Shown here piece by piece: positions 1 through 5,838 of a DNA stretch of 6,623 bases. Source of the stretch: Paenibacillaceae bacterium UBA6304 (lineage in GTDB: Bacteria > Bacillota > Bacilli > Paenibacillales > Paenibacillaceae); the NCBI GenBank assembly GCA_002439285.1, contig DJTQ01000399.1, positions 1-6,623 on the forward strand, in the 5' to 3' direction. A program made the translations under genes and the position numbers. The notes beneath the pieces were generated by a model. It saw only the letters and a list, made by a program, of their open reading frames with translations, was not told the origin of the DNA and made no database searches. Within the stretch, counting starts at the first letter, position 1. The number at the start of each line of letters is the position of its first letter.

Positions 1-412
1 CGCGGAGAAGCAGTTCCGTAATTCTGGACACAAACCACCCGCCGAGGAAATAAACGGAAAAGCCGTACACTACACTGGAGAAGACCAGCTTCTTTTTCCG
101 CGAGCTGTACCAAACATACAACCCCGCAGCTAATCCGGCGACCCAACCTCCGGCTTCACCTCCGTCAAAATACAACAGGGATAAAGGCGCGGAAATCGCT
201 TCTGAAAGGTGGAGGAACAAATAACTGAATTTCCAGCACAGGAGCCATATCAAAAAACCATTGAACAACAATTCCGCTATAGTTCGGATTTCCGATCTCT
301 CTGAACCCCTCCGCTCCCAAAGTTTAAGTGCCATCCATCCGCCTAATCCAAACAACAAATTCATAATAAGAGAGCCGTTCAATAAAAAAGGACCCAGCTG
401 ATAGTTGTGCAA
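1..412 (-). CDS. Lgt-like polytopic membrane protein, C-terminal part beyond the left edge
   Basis: The reading frame is open for 137 codons from a TTG at 412-410 to the left edge, so the C-terminus is not visible. The start is well fixed: GGAGGG at 424-419 lies 6 nt upstream, and an in-frame TGA occurs before any other start codon. The visible chain is very hydrophobic and shows about four probable membrane segments (roughly residues 7-30, 47-70, 84-99 and 106-123), separated by basic loops such as KLWERRG and SSRKKK. The order QLGPFLLNGS, then WKFSYLF, then PLSLLYFDGGEAGG followed by a helix and a Lys/Arg cluster resembles the N-terminal half of prolipoprotein diacylglyceryl transferase (Lgt). 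The His of the Lgt HGG motif is not present, so transferase activity is doubtful. Its divergent position beside a persulfide-handling operon suggests, by inference only, a role in thiol or sulfur metabolism at the membrane. The gene is real with good confidence; the family call is tentative. Confidence 0.72.
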   Translation of the reverse strand, partial: MHNYQLGPFLLNGSLIMNLLFGLGGWMALKLWERRGSERSEIRTIAELLFNGFLIWLLCWKFSYLFLHLSEAISAPLSLLYFDGGEAGGWVAGLAAGLYVWYSSRKKKLVFSSVVYGFSVYFLGGWFVSRITELLLR

Positions 413-452
413 TCTTTTCCCTCCATAAGTACAACGATTTCATTTGTTATTC

Positions 453-468
453 ATACCCTAAGGGGTAT
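453..468. promoter_or_regulatory. CsoR/CstR-type operator palindrome
   Basis: ATACCCTAAGGGGTAT is an inverted repeat with perfect 6-bp arms (ATACCC and GGGTAT) around TAAG. A G/C tract flanked by A/T in this form is characteristic of operators of the CsoR family, including the persulfide sensor CstR. It overlaps the last two bases of the leftward -10 box and covers the predicted leftward start site, where a repressor would block transcription of the membrane-protein gene. A further TAAGGGG at 471-477 repeats the right half 12 bp away and may be an extra half site. The palindrome is seen directly; the regulator is inferred and is not encoded in this window. Confidence 0.6.
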
Positions 469-495
469 AGTAAGGGGACTATTATCTAATGTCAA
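467..495 (-). promoter_or_regulatory. Sigma-A promoter of the leftward membrane-protein gene
   Basis: On the minus strand, TTGACA (495-490) is followed by an exact 17-nt spacer and TACTAT (472-467). Transcription would start near 460, giving a leader of about 48 nt before the TTG start at 412. The -35 box is full consensus and the -10 differs from TATAAT at two positions. Confidence 0.72.
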
Positions 496-496
496 A

Positions 497-525
497 TTGA
501 CAACTGAATCTATATATCGTAATAT
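497..525 (+). promoter_or_regulatory. Sigma-A promoter of the arsR-type/CoA-disulfide reductase operon
   Basis: TTGACA (497-502), a 17-nt spacer and TAATAT (520-525) make a near-consensus vegetative promoter. The start would be near 532, about 42 nt ahead of the TTG start of the regulator gene. The -10 box lies inside the left arm of a dyad-rich operator, so the promoter is probably strong and held down by repression. Confidence 0.78.
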
Positions 526-548
526 TGCGATATACGGATATTACGATA
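513..548. promoter_or_regulatory. Nested dyads, probable ArsR-family operator
   Basis: Two perfect inverted repeats overlap here. The inner one is TATATCG (513-519), 8 nt, CGATATA (528-534). The outer one is TATCGTAATAT (515-525), 12 nt, ATATTACGATA (538-548). They cover the rightward -10 box and start site. AT-rich dyads of this size over the promoter are typical for ArsR-family repressors, and the first gene of the operon encodes one, so autoregulation is the simplest reading. Which dyad is bound, or whether two dimers bind side by side, cannot be told from sequence. Confidence 0.65.
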
Positions 549-573
549 ACATTCTTGAGTTGAGGTGATTCAC

Positions 574-867
574 TTGGATAACAATTTTAAATCCTACGAG
601 GAAGCCGCCGAGATCCTGAAGGCATTGGCCCATCCGGTCCGGTTATGTATCGTTAAAGGCCTGCTTGAAAAAAAGGATTGCAATGTCTCCTATATGCAGG
701 AGTGTTTGAATTTGCCGCAATCGACCGTGTCCCAACATTTGCAGAAGCTGCGCTCTATGGGCATCGTGGAAACCGAACGAAGCGGACTTGAAGTCAAATA
801 TCATATCGCCGATGGACGTATCAAAAAGTTAATCGGCATTCTACTAGAGGGGGATCATCATGAGTAA
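574..867 (+). CDS. ArsR-family winged-helix repressor, probable thiol/persulfide sensor
   Basis: This is a small DNA-binding repressor of 97 residues. I chose TTG at 574 as the start because GAGGTGA (562-568) lies 5 nt upstream; the GTG at 565 would add three residues but is itself part of that ribosome binding site. The chain has the ArsR pattern: ALAHPVRL near the N-terminus, the recognition helix region QSTVSQHLQKLRSMG (about residues 49-63), then a beta wing with GLEVKYHI. Cysteines are at positions 25, 36 and 44 in this numbering. Cys36 lies near the place of the CVC metal site of ArsR, but that motif is absent, as is the alpha-5 Asp/His zinc site of the CzrA type. With a persulfide enzyme directly downstream, thiol or persulfide sensing is plausible; no C-terminal Cys is present, unlike SqrR/BigR. 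The gene overlaps the next by 8 nt, implying a coupled operon. The family is certain, the inducer inferred. Confidence 0.9.
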   Translation: MDNNFKSYEEAAEILKALAHPVRLCIVKGLLEKKDCNVSYMQECLNLPQSTVSQHLQKLRSMGIVETERSGLEVKYHIADGRIKKLIGILLEGDHHE

Positions 868-3388
868 AAAGGTTATCATTGTCGGCGGCGTTGCCGGCGG
901 AGCATCCGCGGCGGCCCGTTTGCGCCGTCTCGATGAGGAAGCGCAGATTATTATGTTCGAACGGGATTCGTACATTTCATTCGCCAACTGCGGTCTTCCC
1001 TATTATATCGGAGACTCGATCAAAGATCGTTCGAAACTGCTGGTACAGACACCGGAAGCCATGTATAAACGGTTTAATATCGATATTCGGATCGAGAGCG
1101 AAGTAATTGGAATTAACCCTGTGAATAAAACGGTTACCGTACGCAGCAAGACGCGCGGCGAATACGAGGAAACCTATGATGCGGTGATTTTATCGCCCGG
1201 GGCCAAACCGATTCGCCCTAATTTACCAGGAATTGAAAGCTCCAAAATTCACTCTTTGCGCAACATCCCGGATACGGACCGAATCAAAGAACGGGTGGTC
1301 AAGGACAACATTTCTTCAGCCATCGTCATCGGAGGCGGATTTATCGGCGTGGAAATGGCGGAAAATCTGAAAGAGATCGGCCTGGAGGTATCGTTGATTG
1401 AAGGCGGCCCGCAAATTTTGGCTCCCTTTGATGCGGAGCTGGCTAATTCGCTGGCCAAGGAAATGGAGGAGCATGGCGTAAACCTGTTTCTTTCGCAAAG
1501 CGTTCAAAGCTTTGAGGAGAAAGGCGAACTCATTGAGGTACGGACCGCAGGCGGCGTGGCCTTAAGCGCAGAAATGGTGATCCTTGCGATCGGGGTATCT
1601 CCGGATACCGGATTTTTACGTGATAGCGGGATTGAACTGGGGCCCAAAGGCCATATTATCGTCAACGATCGGCTGGAGACCAGCTTGAGCGGGATTTATG
1701 CCGCAGGCGATGCCATTGAGGTTACGGATTATGTCAACGGCACCAAAACGGCCATTCCGCTCGCGGGGCCTGCCAACAAGCAAGGGCGGATTGCAGCGGA
1801 TAATGTATGCGGTCTGGAGACTACCTTCAAAGGCAGCCAGGGAACGTCCATCATTAAAGTATTTGGGCTAACCGGTGCGGCGACAGGCAATAACGAAAAA
1901 ACACTGCAGCGTCTAGGCATGCCCTATCACGTGACCTACGTGCATCCGAATTCTCATGCTGCCTATTATCCGGGAGCAACTCCTTTGACGCTCAAGTTGC
2001 TGTTCAATGATGAAGGGATTGTACTCGGTGCCCAAGCGGTTGGACATGACGGCGTTGATAAGCGGATCGACGATATCGCCACGACCATCCGGTTCCGCGG
2101 TACCGTAAGCGATCTTTCGGAGTTGGAGCTAGCCTATGCCCCGCCATACTCGTCCGCTAAAGATCCGGTCAATATGGCCGGTTACACGGCCGAGAACGTT
2201 TTGACCGGGCGAACCGCCGTCTTTGTGCCAAAAGAATTGGAGACCCGGAATGAAGCTTCTACCCTGCTGGTGGACGTCCGCTCGGAAATCGAGCATGCCA
2301 ACGGCCATATTCCGAATTCTTTGAATATTCCTGTCGATGACCTGCGGGGCCGACTCTCCGAGCTGGATCCTTCGAAGGAGATTTGGGTTTATTGCCAGGT
2401 CGGACTTCGCGGGTACACCGCTTCAAGGATCTTGCAGCAAAGAGGATTCCGCGTTCGCAATCTGACAGGCGGATATAAGACGTATCTGATGGCTCAATAT
2501 CAACCAGGCCAAAAAAACGGCTTAACTCAAGGTGAAAAGATGAGCTTAGATGCCCCCGCCCCTGCTGGCGAAGCAATCAAGGAAATCGCAGCGGCTGCTG
2601 AGCTTCGGCGCCTTCCTGACCGGGAGCTACGGGCCGATGCCGAACTGGACGCCTGCGGACTTTGCTGTCCTGGCCCTTTGATTCAAGTGAAGCAGAAGAT
2701 GGACCAGCTTCAGGACGGTCAAATTCTGCGGGTAACCGCCTCGGACCCGGGGTTTTATGAAGATGTCCAAGCATGGGCATCTATGTCTAAAAATGAGCTG
2801 ATCCAAGTCAACAAGAATACCGATGGAATGATCGAGGCCTACCTGTGCAAAGTAGGGAAGCTTGATACCCACGATTCTTTCGTGTCCTCCAGCCCAGTCC
2901 AGGCATCTGCCTCGTCGTCGGAAGGCACTTCCATGGTCGTCTTCAGCGGCGATTTGGACAAAGCCATCGCTTCTTTCATCATTGCCAACGGGGCGGCGGC
3001 CAGCGGGAAAAAGGTAACGATGTTCTTTACCTTCTGGGGCCTGAACGTCATCCGCAAATCGGAGAAGGTTAATGTTCCGAAAACTACAATCGGCAAAATG
3101 TTCGGCGCCATGATGCCGCGCGGCAGCCGCAAGCTGTCCCTGTCCAAAATGAACATGATGGGCATGGGCGCAAAAATGATCCGCGGCGTCATGAAGAACG
3201 GCAATATCGCCTCACTGGAGGAGCTGATGCAATCCGCAATCGACCAAGGTGTCGAGCTCGTTGCTTGTCAAATGTCGATGGACGTCATGGGCATCAAGCA
3301 AGAAGAGTTGATCGATGGCGTTAAAATCGGCGGGGGCGGTTACTATTTAGGAAAAGCGGATCAATCCGGCATTAATTTATTCATCTAA
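860..3388 (+). CDS. CoA-disulfide/CoA-persulfide reductase fused to rhodanese, TusA and DsrE-like domains
   Basis: This is a cytoplasmic flavoenzyme expected to use NAD(P)H to reduce CoA disulfide or CoA persulfide and to relay sulfane sulfur. Residues 1 to about 445 form the reductase: FAD-binding GGVAGGASAAARLRRL (9-24), the single active Cys44 in SFANCGLPYY, a second dinucleotide site VIGGGFIGVE (156-165), YAAGDA (280-285) and the dimer-domain motif AYAPPYSSAKDPVN (425-438). Residues about 463-545 are a rhodanese with Cys512 in the YCQVGLRGY loop. Residues about 596-668 are a TusA domain with CGLCCPGP (599-606), Cys603 being the expected sulfur carrier. Residues about 691-842 are a DsrE2-like domain with Cys803 in ACQMSMDVMG. 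Ala- and Ser-rich linkers (about 549-590 and 671-690) separate the modules. ATG at 860 has GAGGGGG 6 nt upstream and overlaps the regulator gene. The usual CoADR-rhodanese fusion is about 550-570 residues; the long form resembles the CoAPR of enterococci. The frame is intact. Confidence 0.94.
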   Translation: MSKKVIIVGGVAGGASAAARLRRLDEEAQIIMFERDSYISFANCGLPYYIGDSIKDRSKLLVQTPEAMYKRFNIDIRIESEVIGINPVNKTVTVRSKTRGEYEETYDAVILSPGAKPIRPNLPGIESSKIHSLRNIPDTDRIKERVVKDNISSAIVIGGGFIGVEMAENLKEIGLEVSLIEGGPQILAPFDAELANSLAKEMEEHGVNLFLSQSVQSFEEKGELIEVRTAGGVALSAEMVILAIGVSPDTGFLRDSGIELGPKGHIIVNDRLETSLSGIYAAGDAIEVTDYVNGTKTAIPLAGPANKQGRIAADNVCGLETTFKGSQGTSIIKVFGLTGAATGNNEKTLQRLGMPYHVTYVHPNSHAAYYPGATPLTLKLLFNDEGIVLGAQAVGHDGVDKRIDDIATTIRFRGTVSDLSELELAYAPPYSSAKDPVNMAGYTAENVLTGRTAVFVPKELETRNEASTLLVDVRSEIEHANGHIPNSLNIPVDDLRGRLSELDPSKEIWVYCQVGLRGYTASRILQQRGFRVRNLTGGYKTYLMAQYQPGQKNGLTQGEKMSLDAPAPAGEAIKEIAAAAELRRLPDRELRADAELDACGLCCPGPLIQVKQKMDQLQDGQILRVTASDPGFYEDVQAWASMSKNELIQVNKNTDGMIEAYLCKVGKLDTHDSFVSSSPVQASASSSEGTSMVVFSGDLDKAIASFIIANGAAASGKKVTMFFTFWGLNVIRKSEKVNVPKTTIGKMFGAMMPRGSRKLSLSKMNMMGMGAKMIRGVMKNGNIASLEELMQSAIDQGVELVACQMSMDVMGIKQEELIDGVKIGGGGYYLGKADQSGINLFI

Positions 3389-3395
3389 CACAAAT

Positions 3396-3424
3396 AGCTC
3401 ACTCCATCGTAAATGGAGTGAGCT
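3396..3424. terminator. Probable bidirectional rho-independent terminator
   Basis: AGCTCACTCCAT (3396-3407) and ATGGAGTGAGCT (3413-3424) form a perfect 12-bp stem with loop CGTAA. It begins 7 nt after the stop of the reductase fusion and lies 43 nt beyond the stop of the convergent UvrA-like gene. The tract after the stem is T-rich but interrupted on both strands (TCTATTTT rightward, ATTTGTGTT leftward), so it should serve both transcripts with moderate strength. Confidence 0.8.
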
Positions 3425-3466
3425 TCTATTTTGATGAACCTTATTGAGTTTTGATCGGATCCACCT

Positions 3467-5743
3467 TCATGCGAAATTGGGTGAACATAAATAGTTGTTC
3501 AGATAAACGCCGGTTATCGATTTCTGATCCTTTAAGAGATCTTGAGGAGATCCTTCAAAGATGATGTTACCGCCCTCAAATCCTGCACCCGGACCCATAT
3601 CGATGATCCAATCTGCCTGTGTCATCACTTCAAGATGATGTTCGATTACGATGACGGTACTGCCTCTGTCCACTAATTGGTTTAAGATGTCGATCAAGCG
3701 CTCCACATCTCGCAAATGGAGTCCGGTTGTCGGTTCGTCAAGCACATAAATCCCGCTTTGCTTGCTGTGGAGTTCCATAGCTAACCGCACGCGCTGCCGC
3801 TCGCCCCCCGATAGAGTATGAAGCGGCTGTCCCAGCGTAACATAGCCTAGACCGACTTCTGACAGACCGCCGAAGATGCTCGTAATTTCGCTTTGGCCAT
3901 GAAAAAAATCTGTAGCTGCGTCCACGCTCATATTCAATATATCGTTAATATTTTTGTCATGCAGCGTATACCCGAGCACTTCGTCGGTAAATCTGCGTCC
4001 CTGGCATGCTTCGCAAATGCTCACTACGGGGTCCATAAAAGCCAGATCGATCGTGATCGTGCCAAGCCCTTTGCAGGCCGGACACGCTCCAGCGGAATTA
4101 AAACTGAACAGCGAAGCGCTAACCTGGTTGGCGTCTGCCAACATGCCCCGGATTTGATCCAGTGCCCCAGTGTAAGTTGCGAGGTTGGAACGTTTAGAGC
4201 CTTTGAGCTCACTCTGATCGATGGAGATAGCATCCGGATATCGTTGGAGCAACACCTTGTTAATCAGCGTACTTTTGCCTGAACCGGCCACCCCGGTGAC
4301 CACGGTCATAACGCCGGTTGGAATCGAGACACTGACATCCTTGAGGTTGTGTACGGAAGCGTGCTGGATGCGTAGCACCTCTTCCGGTTTCCTAATGCTC
4401 TTCTTCAGCTTGGGCTGACGCCGCAAATATCGTCCGGTTAAAGTGCTCGCAGCCTTAAGTCCACTGAAGCCTCCCTCGAATACAACTTCACCGCCTCTAA
4501 TCCCTGCTTCCGGCCCCATATCCACGATATGGTCGGCGATAGCGATGACATCCGGATCGTGTTCCACCACCAAAACGCTGTTTCCTTTGTTGCATAACTG
4601 CCGCAACATCTTATTTAGCCGGTCAACATCCCTAGGATGCAGCCCGATGCTCGGCTCGTCAAAAATATAAGTAAGACCGGTTAAACTGCTTCCGAGATGA
4701 CGGACCATTTTGATTCGTTGGGACTCCCCTCCCGACAGAGTAGAAGTCTCGCGGTTTAAACTCAAGTAACCCAGTCCGATCGAAACGAGACTGTCCAGCT
4801 TTTTGATCAATGCTTCCACTATAGTTTTGGCTGACGGAGCCGTAACCTTGCGCAATTCAACAGACAATTCACTGACCTGCATCGCGGAGTATTCCGAGAT
4901 ATTACGGTCGTTGATTTTGCAGGAAAGAACATTTTTGTTTAATCTCGCTCCTTTACATTCCGGGCAAATCCCCTTCTCCACAATATAATTCAGTTGTTCC
5001 TCGTTCTGCTGCGCTTGCTTGGAATCCTTGGCCAGAAATCCCTTTTCGATCCGTGGAATGACCCCTTCATAAATGGCGGTAGGCGGCCATTCCGAAGACG
5101 GGCCCGCAGGCTTGAATCCCGATTTGTACAGCAGCGTGTCCCACTCTTCCTCGGAATAATCTTTCAGCTTCTTGTCGTTATCAAAAAGTCCTGTAGTAAC
5201 ATAACGCTTCCAGCGATAACCCCCGGGCTGAAAGGTCGGGAACATGATTGCCCCCTCATTCAACGATTTATCTTTATCGATCAGACGATCCAAGTTGATG
5301 GTTACTGCCGTCCCCAACCCTTCGCATTTTGGGCACATCCCCTGAAGGTTGTTAAAGGAAAACATGTCAGAATAGCCAACGAACGGTTGCCCGATCCGGG
5401 AGAATAAAAGTCTTAGCAGCGAATAAATATCCGTCACTGTACCGACGGTGGATCGGGCATTGCCGCCGATGCGTTTTTGATCCACGACGATCGCAACGGA
5501 CAAATGCTCCATGGCGTCTACATCGGGTTGTCCATAATGAGGCAGACGATTCCGCACGAAACTAGTGAACGTTTCATTGAGCTGCCGTTGCGACTCCGCG
5601 GCGATAGTATCAAAGATTAAAGACGACTTTCCGGAGCCGGATACGCCGGTAAATACCGTGATTTTATTCTTAGGAATGCTTATTGTGACGTTTTTCAGGT
5701 TGTTTTCTCTGGCTCCAATCACTTTAATGGGTTCCATAGACAT
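3467..5743 (-). CDS. UvrA-like tandem ABC ATPase lacking the UvrB-binding domain
   Basis: A 758-residue UvrA paralogue, a cytoplasmic DNA-binding ATPase. Start ATG at 5743 is set by GGAGGG (5756-5751) 7 nt upstream; a 32-residue in-frame extension to 5839 would pass through the intergenic region and is not UvrA-like. ABC module 1 has Walker A GVSGSGKS (33-40), signature LSGGE (336-340) and Walker B TYIFDE (358-363). Module 2 has GVAGSGKS (484-491), LSGGE (644-648) and IYVLDE (665-670). Cysteine pairs occur at 137/140, 260/263, 554/557 and 577/580, matching UvrA zinc modules. After LLFSRIGQPF (112-121) the chain goes almost directly to FSFNNLQGMCPKC (128-140), so the roughly 150-residue UvrB-binding domain of the usual 940-960 residue UvrA is missing. 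This matches the short class that includes UvrA2 and the drug-resistance protein DrrC. A role in tolerance to DNA-binding compounds or in an accessory damage response is inferred. It is divergent from a WYL regulator. Confidence 0.93.
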   Translation of the reverse strand: MSMEPIKVIGARENNLKNVTISIPKNKITVFTGVSGSGKSSLIFDTIAAESQRQLNETFTSFVRNRLPHYGQPDVDAMEHLSVAIVVDQKRIGGNARSTVGTVTDIYSLLRLLFSRIGQPFVGYSDMFSFNNLQGMCPKCEGLGTAVTINLDRLIDKDKSLNEGAIMFPTFQPGGYRWKRYVTTGLFDNDKKLKDYSEEEWDTLLYKSGFKPAGPSSEWPPTAIYEGVIPRIEKGFLAKDSKQAQQNEEQLNYIVEKGICPECKGARLNKNVLSCKINDRNISEYSAMQVSELSVELRKVTAPSAKTIVEALIKKLDSLVSIGLGYLSLNRETSTLSGGESQRIKMVRHLGSSLTGLTYIFDEPSIGLHPRDVDRLNKMLRQLCNKGNSVLVVEHDPDVIAIADHIVDMGPEAGIRGGEVVFEGGFSGLKAASTLTGRYLRRQPKLKKSIRKPEEVLRIQHASVHNLKDVSVSIPTGVMTVVTGVAGSGKSTLINKVLLQRYPDAISIDQSELKGSKRSNLATYTGALDQIRGMLADANQVSASLFSFNSAGACPACKGLGTITIDLAFMDPVVSICEACQGRRFTDEVLGYTLHDKNINDILNMSVDAATDFFHGQSEITSIFGGLSEVGLGYVTLGQPLHTLSGGERQRVRLAMELHSKQSGIYVLDEPTTGLHLRDVERLIDILNQLVDRGSTVIVIEHHLEVMTQADWIIDMGPGAGFEGGNIIFEGSPQDLLKDQKSITGVYLNNYLCSPNFA

Positions 5744-5765
5744 TAGGGCTCCCTCCTCTTGTTTC

Positions 5766-5774
5766 TGATATAAA
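5766..5774 (+). promoter_or_regulatory. Possible extended -10 element for the WYL regulator gene
   Basis: TGATATAAA reads as an extended -10 (TG, one base, TATAAA at 5769-5774). No good -35 is found 16-18 nt upstream. A start near 5781 would leave a leader of about 58 nt holding the 5793-5811 palindrome. I could not find a convincing promoter pair for the leftward UvrA-like gene in the same region. Weak support. Confidence 0.3.
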
Positions 5775-5792
5775 AACAATATATCGTAATAA

Positions 5793-5811
5793 CATGACAA
5801 TACTTGGCATG
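5793..5811. promoter_or_regulatory. Near-palindrome between the UvrA-like and WYL regulator genes
   Basis: CATGACAA, TAC, TTGGCATG forms a 19-bp inverted repeat with a single mismatched pair (5797 with 5807). It lies in the 95-nt gap between two divergent genes, the usual place for the operator of a regulator that controls itself and its neighbour. The WYL-family protein encoded at 5839 is the natural candidate to bind it. The repeat is seen; the function is inferred. Confidence 0.45.
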
Positions 5812-5838
5812 ATATAGCAATAAAAAAGGAGTCCTCCA

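Noticed and set aside
565..573. GTG at 565 as start of the ArsR-type gene
   Set aside because: The GTG is part of the GAGGTGA ribosome binding site that fits the TTG at 574, and it has no good binding site of its own.
2259..2576. Minus-strand open frame of 105 codons inside the reductase fusion
   Set aside because: Shadow of the coding strand: it lies over rhodanese and linker codons with clear function and shows no recognisable family.
3083..3193. Met-rich stretch in the DsrE-like domain (about residues 742-778)
   Set aside because: Looked like a possible metal-binding insert, but Met-rich MMPRG/KMNMMGMG segments are, as far as I recall, usual in this DsrE2-type family.
2839..3204. Minus-strand open frame of 121 codons opposite the DsrE-like domain
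   Set aside because: Shadow frame; the plus strand encodes a well-recognised domain here, and the minus product resembles nothing known to me.
3893..4282. Plus-strand open frame of 129 codons opposite the UvrA-like gene
   Set aside because: Shadow frame over ABC module 2; apparent Cys/His residues arise from the antisense of conserved codons.
4994..5407. Plus-strand open frame of 137 codons opposite the UvrA-like gene
   Set aside because: Shadow frame over the zinc-module and linker region of the UvrA-like protein; no family seen.
5828..5837. GGAG-TC-CTCC self-complementary sequence at the WYL gene ribosome binding site
   Set aside because: The two-base loop is too small for a stable hairpin, so occlusion of the site within one molecule is unlikely.
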